The translations under genes and the position numbers were made by a program. The notes under the pieces were generated by a model. The model did not search any database, was not told where the DNA came from, and was given only the letters and a program-made list of their open reading frames with translations. A stretch of DNA of 6,457 bases from Candidatus Electronema nielsenii (lineage in GTDB: Bacteria; Desulfobacterota; Desulfobulbia; Desulfobulbales; Desulfobulbaceae): assembly GCA_026122915.1 (NCBI GenBank), contig JAGIXO010000094.1, positions 1 through 6,457 of the forward strand. The letters run 5' to 3'. The first letter of the stretch is position 1, and each line of letters opens with the position of its first letter. Positions 1-5,507 of this stretch are shown here, piece by piece.

Positions 1-1
1 G

Positions 2-142
2 GCGCGCCTCGCCGCGAACGGAAAACCCCCGATGGTCATTCTCTGCGCTATGATGCGTAAGCTCGTTCATGTCGCTGTTGGTGTCCTCAAGGCAAAATGT
101 TTAATCCAGCCCTCCATGGGGCTTGACACGAATAACAGTATC
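2..142 (+). pseudogene. 3' end of IS110/IS116/IS902-family transposase (5' part outside window)
   Basis: The frame starting at base 2 is open from the window edge and reads ARLAANGKPPMVILCAMMRK, then LVHVAVGVLK. This is the usual C-terminal signature of IS110-family DEDD transposases: a GKPxMVxxxAxMRKL helix followed by a GVLK stretch shortly before the end of the protein. The tail GLDTNNSI (about 119-142) resembles the LDxxxSI ending of many members, which normally runs straight into a stop codon. Here the next codon is TGC, so the frame stays open to the TGA at 299-301. I take codons after about 142 as read-through into flanking DNA, because a terminator hairpin lies inside that stretch. 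The catalytic N-terminal part is not in the window, so whether the element is complete cannot be judged. The family call comes from recognising the motif, not from a search. Confidence 0.75.
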
Positions 143-145
143 TGC
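2..145 (+). mobile_element. Right-hand part of an IS110-family insertion sequence, boundary approximate
   Basis: This end of the element is inferred from where transposase similarity stops, near the GTATCT at 138-143. IS110-family elements generally lack the long terminal inverted repeats of DDE elements, so the edge cannot be fixed by eye, and the other end is outside the window. A perfect TTGACA hexamer (123-128) sits just inside the presumed end and points outward, but I see no good -10 hexamer 16-18 bases downstream of it. Confidence 0.55.
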
Positions 146-157
146 ATCAGCAACTTG

Positions 158-184
158 AAAGGGCAGGCACTTGGTCTGCCTTTT
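158..184 (+). terminator. Intrinsic terminator downstream of the transposase tail
   Basis: AAAGGGCAG (158-166) pairs with CTGCCTTTT (176-184) across a 9-base loop. This gives a 9-bp stem with one G-U pair. The flanking A-run and T-run give the classic bidirectional intrinsic-terminator look. It would stop rightward transcription from the insertion sequence before the gene at 315. It also argues that the open frame continuing to 301 is not real coding sequence. Confidence 0.6.
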
Positions 185-314
185 GCATTGACAGCACTAC
201 CTGTTCAAACGAATTTCCCTGATCAACGCCCTGAAGATCGAATAAAAGAGTACAACACGTACAGTTCATCTGAGCAACTGAATCGCGTAATTCATAATTG
301 AGTGAACTCTTCCA
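185..314. other. Upstream region of the 433-residue gene, no clear promoter
   Basis: A perfect TTGACA lies at 188-193, but the bases 16-18 positions downstream (around 210-217, CGAATTTC) are a poor -10. The start codon at 315 also has no convincing Shine-Dalgarno; the nearest purine-rich run is GAGTGAA at about 300-306. Transcription and translation signals for the next gene are therefore weak or of a kind I cannot recognise. Confidence 0.3.
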
Positions 315-1616
315 ATGAATTTCTCTGTGCTACATCTCCTTGCTGGCCTCTTTCTTCTTGTCGTCATCTTTTTTTCGGCAAAACGATCAGCATTTTGCAT
401 TCTCCGCAAGAAAGAAATCCAGCCTGATGTCGCTAAAGATGTAACGAAGATCCTTTCTGTCGCATTCTTTGTTGTTTATTTGTTTACCGCGTTGCTTTCA
501 TATCTGCTTCTTACTCCGCAGGTCGCAGAACCTTTCCGCACGATGCTATCTCCACCGGCAAATATCGCCCCTGCCGTGCCGATTGTTGCAATACCGCACG
601 GGAAAATGGCAGCAGAGCAAGGCCGCGTTGAACGTCAGCGGCTGCTTGCAGAAGAAACAGAGCTATTGATCAGAGCGGCGGAGGAACGCCATCAGCTTTT
701 CAGTCAGAAAAGTCCATACGTTGTTCCTGAAGGGATATCCGGGACTGAGGATAAATATATCGTTCCACATGTTGAACAGCTTGCACCACCTGCTGCGCCC
801 AATGAAAATGCACTTGCTGAGAACAAGATATCTGTCCAAGAATTGGTGGCATCAGCAGAAGGAATATCATCAATCTTGCCTGAGCAGCATCAGCACCCTT
901 TACAGATTCCGGTGCAGTCTTCCGCAGAGCAAATTATTCCTCTGCAAGAGCCGCCCTCTGCACCTGCTGCCAGCGAAATGAATTCACCTGCTCAGGTGGT
1001 TACTCCACAGCAGCAAGCGTTGCCTGAGATACTACAGCCTACTGCCACGCCAGCAGCAATCCCCAAGGGAATAGATCAGCAGATTGCAATGACCCAACAG
1101 CAACCCGTTCAATCGCTGCCAACAATACAAAAAGTGTCCTGCGAAGAGATAAAAGGATATATGGACGATACTGATTATCAGGTGCTTCGTTCTGCCATAG
1201 CAAAACCGGTAGGTGTGGTTACACCTTGGAAAGGGCCAAATGGGGCATATCATGTCACCGCAGGAGTAATCAAAGGCAATTGCAGGGAGTACAGCATTCA
1301 GGCAAACCTATCGGGCAAATCCTTGCAGTGCCATGTCTCATGCGTCAGCAGTACCAGCATTGCCGCACCAGCAAACAGCAGAATGATTCATCAGCAAAGA
1401 AGTGATCAAGAAGTGATCCGCGATTCGATGAATAGCAGCGACCAAGATGCCTTTATTAAGGCTCTGACCTATCACGGCCCTGTTTCGTGGCGTAGCTTGA
1501 ACGGCGTTTTCTATACAGTTGCTCCTGTCCGCCTTAATGTCCCTTGCAAGGTATATCATGTGCAGGCCAATATTCAAGGAAGAGTCTTTCAATACAATGA
1601 ATCAAACTGTCAATAA
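315..1616 (+). CDS. Membrane-anchored periplasmic protein with two tandem surface-antigen-like C-terminal domains
   Basis: I do not recognise a named family for this 433-residue protein. Two hydrophobic helices (about residues 4-21 and 46-66) flank a basic loop (KRSAF, RKKE), so the positive-inside rule puts the loop in the cytoplasm and the rest outside the inner membrane. Residues 99-130 are charged and probably helical. Residues 131-275 are a Pro/Gln/Ala-rich linker. The C-terminus holds two divergent copies of one module, 276-343 and 364-433. Both share the pattern D-x-x-D...AL/AI, then W-x(3)-NG-x-[YF]-x-V, then a central Cys followed by Y, then QAN-x-x-G and a final Cys. The spaced Cys pairs C323/C343 and C411/C432 suggest one disulfide per module. 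The pattern resembles the C-terminal domain of 17-kDa-antigen-like surface antigens (W-N-G-YTV...CREY...G...C), which is an analogy rather than a demonstrated homology. It converges with tonB. The start is chosen because it includes both helices; its ribosome site is weak. Confidence 0.75.
   Translation: MNFSVLHLLAGLFLLVVIFFSAKRSAFCILRKKEIQPDVAKDVTKILSVAFFVVYLFTALLSYLLLTPQVAEPFRTMLSPPANIAPAVPIVAIPHGKMAAEQGRVERQRLLAEETELLIRAAEERHQLFSQKSPYVVPEGISGTEDKYIVPHVEQLAPPAAPNENALAENKISVQELVASAEGISSILPEQHQHPLQIPVQSSAEQIIPLQEPPSAPAASEMNSPAQVVTPQQQALPEILQPTATPAAIPKGIDQQIAMTQQQPVQSLPTIQKVSCEEIKGYMDDTDYQVLRSAIAKPVGVVTPWKGPNGAYHVTAGVIKGNCREYSIQANLSGKSLQCHVSCVSSTSIAAPANSRMIHQQRSDQEVIRDSMNSSDQDAFIKALTYHGPVSWRSLNGVFYTVAPVRLNVPCKVYHVQANIQGRVFQYNESNCQ
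1140..1613 (+). repeat. Two divergent copies of a ~70-residue Cys-containing module in the 433-residue protein
   Basis: Copy A is encoded by 1140-1343 and copy B by 1404-1613. They align with almost no gaps: MDDTDYQVLRSAI with MNSSDQDAFIKAL, NGAYHVTAGV with NGVFYTVAPV, CREYSIQANLSG with CKVYHVQANIQG. DNA identity is low, so the duplication is old. Copy A has two additional cysteines (C276 and C339). Confidence 0.65.
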
Positions 1617-1635
1617 CCAACGATACTGAAAAATC

Positions 1636-1650
1636 CTTGGTACTACCAAG
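1636..1650 (-). terminator. Possible tonB terminator between convergent genes
   Basis: CTTGGT (1636-1641) and ACCAAG (1645-1650) form a 6-bp hairpin with a 3-base loop. Read on the minus strand, the direction of tonB, the hairpin is followed closely by GATTTTTC. Read on the plus strand it has no T-run. A further CCAAGG at 1657-1662 can pair with CCTTGG at 1635-1640 instead. The stem is short and not GC-rich, so this is tentative. The plus-strand T-run at about 1683-1689 (CTTTTTTA) has no obvious stem before it. Confidence 0.35.
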
Positions 1651-1718
1651 ACAACATCATGTTTACCCAAGGACAGGGGACGCTTTTTTACTCCATCTAT
1701 GCGTTGCGCGGTAACAAT

Positions 1719-2735
1719 TCAGTTTAACTCAAAGCGTACTGGCACTTTGACCCACATTTCTTTTGTCTTACCACCAATAATGCCTGGAGTAAACTGCCAG
1801 CTGCGTACAGACTTGAGAGCAGCCTTGTCCAAAATGCCGTGGCCGCTACTGGAAAATGGGCGGAGATCAGCCACTCGACCGCTGACATCAATCAGAGCCT
1901 CAAGGGTGACCACGCCTTGCAGGCCGCGTCGCCGCGCTTGCGGCGGGTACTCTGGCGGCGGATTGCTGGCGTAGAGCGGCGCAGCCTCCTGATCGCTTGA
2001 ACCAGCACCTGTGCCGGATAAACCGCCGGTGTGATGCCCCTGTCCCGCCTCGCTGCCTAAGCCACTGTCTGCATCATCAATGCCTGTTTTGGCCCCAGTA
2101 ACGGCTGAATCGATTGCCCCCTTTCTCGAAGGAAAATCTCCAAGCTGCACATCGTTACCTTTTGAAGGAGCAGGATGCGCAGCACCCGAACCAGTCGCAT
2201 CTCCTTTTTCCAAATCTACTTCTTTCCGAGAAATTTCTTGAAGATCAAGCGGCAGAGTCGCCAATGGCTTGAGAGAAGCCGAAGCAATCTTGGGTAGAGG
2301 AGACAGTCGCCGGGTGATTTTTCCTTGTGCAGGCGGCAGAATCGCCAATGGTTTGGGAATAGTCGAAGCAATTTTGGGCGGACGAGGCCGTTGCCGGGTA
2401 ATTTTTCCTTTAGCGGGCGGCTGCATATCCAACGAGTTGACCACACTCTTTACTTCAGCTTGCTTCTTCTGAGCCGACGGTTTGACTGCTTTGACAGCAT
2501 TACCGCTGCCATTTTTCTGTTTTTCAGGGAAACGTACAGGCATGTTGATCAAATTCATCATGACAACATTGTTCAACTTGGGTCTGCTGTTCGCCATATT
2601 TTGAAGAGCAATTGCTCCACCAAAAACAGCGACATGCAAAATAACGGCTATGTTTAAAGGCCATTGCCACCTCAGGCGATCGTTTTCTCGTTGATCCAAA
2701 AATGCCTGCCACTCGTCGTAATCTGTCCCGTTCAT
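1719..2735 (-). CDS. tonB: TonB family energy-transducing protein
   Basis: TonB carries proton-motive energy from an inner-membrane ExbB/ExbD motor to outer-membrane receptors. Numbered from the ATG at 2735 (338 residues), a cytoplasmic stretch precedes one membrane anchor at about 27-46. His34 matches the conserved anchor histidine of TonB; Ala30 replaces the usual Ser of the SxxxH motif. A long basic Pro/Lys linker follows and contains two tandem 28-residue repeats (106-133, 134-161), then a Gly/Ser/Asp-rich stretch (about 178-250). The C-terminal domain has YPPQAR (263-268), a GxV strand, DVSGRV, AAL and SWQFTP, all standard for the family. An in-frame TTG at 2771 would add 12 residues, but that extension has no ribosome site and starts in the exbB remnant, so I prefer the ATG. 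The stop of that remnant lies seven bases upstream, so the start may be translationally coupled. No exbB or exbD is intact in the window. Confidence 0.9.
   Translation of the reverse strand: MNGTDYDEWQAFLDQRENDRLRWQWPLNIAVILHVAVFGGAIALQNMANSRPKLNNVVMMNLINMPVRFPEKQKNGSGNAVKAVKPSAQKKQAEVKSVVNSLDMQPPAKGKITRQRPRPPKIASTIPKPLAILPPAQGKITRRLSPLPKIASASLKPLATLPLDLQEISRKEVDLEKGDATGSGAAHPAPSKGNDVQLGDFPSRKGAIDSAVTGAKTGIDDADSGLGSEAGQGHHTGGLSGTGAGSSDQEAAPLYASNPPPEYPPQARRRGLQGVVTLEALIDVSGRVADLRPFSSSGHGILDKAALKSVRSWQFTPGIIGGKTKEMWVKVPVRFELN
2253..2420 (-). repeat. 84-bp tandem duplication within the tonB linker
   Basis: Bases 2337-2420 and 2253-2336 are two adjacent 84-base units encoding PPAKGKITRQRP...AIL and PPAQGKITRRLS...ATL. 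Shared residues include PPAxGKITR, PKIAS and KPLAxL. The unit is a whole number of codons, so the reading frame is kept and the periplasm-spanning linker is lengthened by 28 residues. The copies differ at many bases, so this is not a very recent event. Confidence 0.85.
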
Positions 2736-2742
2736 TTCTCGC

Positions 2743-2835
2743 TCATCTAAAAACAAATTTACGGCAGGCAAGCAGCGGCCACATAACCGGCCCGCCTTTC
2801 TCCATCATCTCCCACATCGCTGTTGTTTGAATCAT
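2743..2835 (-). pseudogene. N-terminal remnant of an ExbB/TolQ/MotA-family proton channel gene
   Basis: A 30-codon frame starts at the ATG at 2835, 24 bases after the receptor stop. It opens MIQTTA, continues MWEMMEKGGPVMWPLLAC, then reads RKFVFR and stops at 2743-2745. The segment KGGPVMWPLLxC is the familiar start of ExbB/TolQ-type proteins, where it leads into the first membrane helix (usually SxxALxxxxER). Here similarity ends abruptly at the Cys codon (2764-2766), the helix is missing, and tonB begins within 30 bases. The position between receptor and tonB is where exbB and exbD usually sit. I infer a deletion running from codon ~24 of exbB to just before tonB, removing exbD as well. The match is short and made by eye, so chance resemblance is not excluded, but motif and location agree. 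If still translated, the fragment could serve only as a leader peptide. Confidence 0.6.
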
Positions 2836-2858
2836 GATAATTGATTGTAGCGGCGCAC

Positions 2859-4001
2859 TCAGTATCTCACCGAACGTGTTAGCATGGCTGTGAAAGGTGC
2901 GCCTTGATAGAAGCTGGCTTGGCCACCCCGACTGTCGTCAGAGCCGCTGATGCTGGAAATGTATTCTTCATCCAAGAGGTTGTTTAGCTCCAAGGACAGC
3001 TTCATTTCTTTGCTTTGGAGCAAGTCTGGCATACTGTAGCTCATCCGTAAATCAGCAACAAGAGCAGAATCAACTTGGTTTTTATTTTCAGCATCCGCAT
3101 AGCGTTCGCCAAGATAGCGCAGCATGGGTGCAGCCTCAAACTGCCCCCAGCTCCAGATCAGACCAGTCTTGATCATCCATTCTGGGGTGTCAATAACCTG
3201 ATTTCCTTCAGTAGCGCGTTTCTTCCCTGCATAGCTGAGGTCTTCGTCATACGTCATGGAAGTCCACGTCGGATTGACGAACAGGGTGAAATGGTTAGAC
3301 AGATACGCATTCATTTCTAAATCAATGCCGTAGCCGGTTGCCTCGCCGATGTTCTGCTGATAATTTAGATCAACACGAGGATCGTAGATGGTAGTGAGCA
3401 GGTTTTCATGCTTGCCATAAAAGAAGGTCGGTGCGATCTCAAATAGCCCCTCGTTTCGGCGCAGACCAAGATCAAAGATATCTGCTTGCTCGAAATCATA
3501 ACCCGCAAACAGGTCTTGCAGAGTGATGCTCTTGGCTTGGAAGGTGGCTCGATTTTGATTATAGATGTTGTGCAGCGGCAGATAAGAATAAGGCCGGATG
3601 AACGTTTTGCCGTAACTGGCTCGGAGTTCTGTCGCATCATTCACGTGCCATGCTCCTGCCACCGTAGGCAACCAAATGTCCAAGCTCTTTTCTTCTTGAT
3701 CGATATCAGAAGCGCGTTTCAGAGCATAAGGTGAGGCTGAAGCTGAAACATAACCCTCGCTGGCGGGTTCTTCAAAAGAGAAATACTTGAGACCTGCTTG
3801 CCAATCAAAGGAACCACTGCTGCTTGCCAGCTTGAAGTACGGGCTGTTAACAAAGCTGTCTCCATCACTGACGGTCATGCGGCCATAGCCGCGATAATCC
3901 AAGCCGGAGTCGGTGATAGCAAAATTCTGGGTGAGGATGCTGGAATCCGAACTCTCAAAATGATAGCCCAGCGTAGCTTTCAAATCGCCTTGCTCCATCA
4001 T
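2859..4001 (-). CDS. TonB-dependent receptor, C-terminal beta-barrel half (frameshifted from the 3998-5158 half)
   Basis: This is the distal part of an outer-membrane TonB-dependent receptor. It encodes alternating polar/hydrophobic strands with aromatic girdles, including YLGERYADAENK followed by VDSALVADLRMSY, a recurring pattern near the C-terminus of these barrels, and LSLELNNLLDEEY just before the last strands. It ends in ...LTRSVRY, with the terminal aromatic residue used for barrel assembly. The ATG at 4001 is not a genuine gene start: there is no signal peptide or plug, and similarity continues upstream in this frame as AYRSIIGEA until an in-frame TGA at 4036-4038. With one base restored, the two halves give a receptor of about 766 residues, a normal length. 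As written this half alone could not be exported, so the locus is a pseudogene or carries a sequencing error. Confidence 0.85.
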   Translation of the reverse strand: MMEQGDLKATLGYHFESSDSSILTQNFAITDSGLDYRGYGRMTVSDGDSFVNSPYFKLASSSGSFDWQAGLKYFSFEEPASEGYVSASASPYALKRASDIDQEEKSLDIWLPTVAGAWHVNDATELRASYGKTFIRPYSYLPLHNIYNQNRATFQAKSITLQDLFAGYDFEQADIFDLGLRRNEGLFEIAPTFFYGKHENLLTTIYDPRVDLNYQQNIGEATGYGIDLEMNAYLSNHFTLFVNPTWTSMTYDEDLSYAGKKRATEGNQVIDTPEWMIKTGLIWSWGQFEAAPMLRYLGERYADAENKNQVDSALVADLRMSYSMPDLLQSKEMKLSLELNNLLDEEYISSISGSDDSRGGQASFYQGAPFTAMLTRSVRY

Positions 4002-5158
4002 GGCCTCGCCGATAATGCTGCGGTATGCGTGATATCACGAAGGCGTTTCTGCACGGTTCCTGCGGGAGAAGTTCCGCCGGAGGAAGAAACTCCGGGTGGA
4101 TTTGAGCCAGCAGAGGAGGAGCTGGCGGGGGAAGAACTGACTGTTGGCGACGGTGCAACGCCCTGCATGATTTCCGCATCTTCCCTTGTGTGGTAGGGTT
4201 TAGCGGTGAAGCGCAAGGAATCGGATGCTCGCACCGTCAAAACAGCAAGTAGGTCATCATTTTGATATTCGCCCCGGTTGTAGTCGTAATAATTGATATC
4301 ATCAACTGCGTTACCAGTGCGCTTGGCGTTGTAATCTTTATTGTAATTGCTGGAGAGATTCTGCGTTTCCTTCCAAGTTAAAGGCCGATACAGGTGCTGA
4401 TCATGGTCGTTGTGGTTATACCAGAGCTTGATATCTGCTTTATCCCCCAGCGGTTGACTGAGAGCAAGATTGGCATTATTTCTCGGTCCCAAGGTGCCGG
4501 AGCCGCGCCATTTATCGGCCTTGCTGCGTGAGTACGAACCAGAGACGCTGGTACCGATCTCTGCTGCCGGGCAAGCATCTAATCGGACATAACTGCGGGT
4601 GTAGTTGTTGGAACCAAGGCTTTGTTTGAAGAGCAGACCGAAATCCTCATGAGGCCAGTCAGGACGTAACTCAATCGCGCCGCCGCGTGAACCAATGCCC
4701 GTACCAATATCTCCGGGAATTGCGCCTTTATAAATGGAAATTCCCCGCATATTTTCCATGTCATAGATATAGTCACGCGGGCCAATGGGATTGCCACCGT
4801 AATTAGGCACACCTTCCACCGTCATAGCGCCCATCGAGCTACGCACCCCACGTACCCGAACGCTGCTCATTTCCGCTGTCAGACCGGTGCTATCCGGGCT
4901 TTCTACGTTGATACCGGGCAACATGTCTAACGCACCGTACACGCTGGTCGTGGCTTTTGCGCCCTGCATTTCAATCCCTTTCGGCGTGATCTCGCTGCCA
5001 GTATAAACCGTTTCACTGGCCTGCATGGATGGGGTGATCAGTTTTTCCCCAGTAACCAGCACTTCTGCCATTTCGGTTTCTGTAGCTGCGGCTTGTCCAG
5101 CCATGACAACAGCGGTCAATCCGAGCAACGCTCCTTTTCGGTATTTTTTAGTGCGCAT
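3998..5158 (-). CDS. TonB-dependent receptor, N-terminal half: signal peptide, TonB box, plug and first barrel strands
   Basis: These receptors bind scarce ligands (siderophores, cobalamin, other metal complexes) at the outer surface and import them using TonB. Residues 1-25 are a signal peptide (basic MRTKKYRKG, hydrophobic core, cleavage near GQAAA). A TonB-box-like EVLVTG (32-37) follows. The plug spans about 45-168, with the typical ALDMLPGINV, VRVRGVR, VEGVP, ENMRGISIYKGAIP and GSRGGAIEL motifs. Barrel strands follow to about residue 334, then a Ser/Pro/Gly-rich loop (335-368) and VQKRLRDITHT. After that the frame runs into AALSARP and a stop, which is out of family; the correct continuation lies in the other frame. 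The start is supported by GGAAGAAGGA just before ATG. It is the first gene of a leftward cluster ending in tonB. The ligand cannot be deduced from these motifs. Confidence 0.9.
   Translation of the reverse strand: MRTKKYRKGALLGLTAVVMAGQAAATETEMAEVLVTGEKLITPSMQASETVYTGSEITPKGIEMQGAKATTSVYGALDMLPGINVESPDSTGLTAEMSSVRVRGVRSSMGAMTVEGVPNYGGNPIGPRDYIYDMENMRGISIYKGAIPGDIGTGIGSRGGAIELRPDWPHEDFGLLFKQSLGSNNYTRSYVRLDACPAAEIGTSVSGSYSRSKADKWRGSGTLGPRNNANLALSQPLGDKADIKLWYNHNDHDQHLYRPLTWKETQNLSSNYNKDYNAKRTGNAVDDINYYDYNRGEYQNDDLLAVLTVRASDSLRFTAKPYHTREDAEIMQGVAPSPTVSSSPASSSSAGSNPPGVSSSGGTSPAGTVQKRLRDITHTAALSARP
4055..4156 (-). repeat. Low-complexity Ser/Pro/Gly/Ala segment in a receptor loop
   Basis: Thirty-four codons (receptor residues 335-368) encode an insert with 13 serines plus many Pro, Gly, Ala and Thr. 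It lies between two recognisable strands, AKPYHTREDAEIMQG and VQKRLRDITHT. In this barrel region it would be an outward-facing loop. The DNA is TCC/TCT/CCG-rich but not an exact short-unit repeat. Confidence 0.65.
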
Positions 5159-5195
5159 GTTCCTTCTTCCTTTTTTTACGGAATAAATATGGTGG

Positions 5196-5224
5196 ATTCC
5201 TGATCTTAATCGGCATTCAGGAAT
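5196..5224. promoter_or_regulatory. Dyad upstream of the receptor gene, possible operator or leader hairpin
   Basis: ATTCCTGA (5196-5203) and TCAGGAAT (5217-5224) are a perfect 8-base inverted repeat separated by 13 bases, 38 bases upstream of the receptor start. It does not look like the usual Fur-box GATAATGAT pattern. On the minus strand a TATAAA element lies just upstream (about 5230-5235) and could be a -10, which would place the dyad at the start of the transcript. No good -35 was seen. Confidence 0.35.
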
Positions 5225-5311
5225 AACTTTTTATACGAGTTCAGAATCTTATATTTCTTAAACCATATTTACCCCGCCCGAACAATGAGGCAGAAAGTTC
5301 ATTCTTCTGGG

Positions 5312-5334
5312 AAAAATGCCCGAAGAGTCGGGCA
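5312..5334 (-). terminator. Intrinsic-terminator-like hairpin upstream of the receptor gene, reading leftward
   Basis: TGCCCGA (5317-5323) and TCGGGCA (5328-5334) form a perfect 7-bp GC-rich stem with a 4-base loop. On the minus strand it is followed at once by TTTTTCCC (5316-5309), the layout of a rho-independent terminator. On the plus strand there is no T-run. No leftward gene ends here: the next gene to the right is on the plus strand. It would therefore end a leader RNA of the receptor operon or an unannotated small RNA. Confidence 0.5.
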
Positions 5335-5420
5335 GCTTGTCAGGTCTTGGTCTGATTGAGCAGCAATGATGAAAAAATTCCTTCCTGTTGCCCATCGACA
5401 AAGATTTACCAGAGTCTATC

Positions 5421-5449
5421 TTGCTAATACTTACTATTTGTGATTTAAT
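5421..5449 (+). promoter_or_regulatory. Sigma70-like promoter of the PilJ-domain gene
   Basis: TTGCTA (5421-5426, four of six to consensus) and TTTAAT (5444-5449, five of six) are separated by 17 bases. The predicted start of transcription is near 5456, giving a leader of about 50 bases before the ATG at 5508. An imperfect dyad (TTTGC 5453-5457 / GCAAA 5473-5477, with TCAC 5462-5465 / GTGA 5469-5472) overlaps the start site and could be an operator. Confidence 0.45.
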
Positions 5450-5507
5450 TTATTTGCGATTTCACGTAGTGAGCAAAACTTCAGATCAATTTTTTGCAGG
5501 AGATATT

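Noticed and set aside
1..8. GGCGCGCC palindrome at the first base, like a rare-cutter cloning site
   Set aside because: It lies in the transposase frame and encodes part of the in-family ARLAANGK segment, so it is natural coding sequence.
143..301. Continuation of the transposase open frame as a real protein region
   Set aside because: Similarity to the family ends near 142 and a terminator hairpin lies within this stretch.
1657..1692. CCAAGGACAGGGGACG followed by a T-run, similar in feel to palindromic repeats flanking IS200-like or REP-associated elements
   Set aside because: No matching inverted copy or transposase is present in the window, so it cannot be supported as a mobile element.
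2216..2657. Several overlapping open frames on both strands across the tonB linker and anchor region
   Set aside because: They are by-products of the repetitive, GC-rich tonB linker; none has a recognisable domain or ribosome site.
2736..2771. TTG start adding 12 residues to TonB
   Set aside because: No ribosome site precedes it, and its codons overlap the exbB remnant; the ATG at 2735 leaves a normal TonB N-terminus.
4034..4060. Programmed -1 frameshift joining the two receptor halves
   Set aside because: No slippery heptamer or stimulatory structure was seen in the interval where the shift must fall, and receptors are not known to use this.
5388..5507. N-terminal 40-codon extension of the PilJ-domain protein
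   Set aside because: It would put the signal peptide inside the protein, it covers the predicted promoter, and a good Shine-Dalgarno precedes the ATG at 5508.
5310..5507. Known riboswitch (cobalamin, TPP, FMN or c-di-GMP type) on the minus strand ahead of the receptor
   Set aside because: I could not find the conserved core motifs of these classes; only the terminator-like hairpin is supported.
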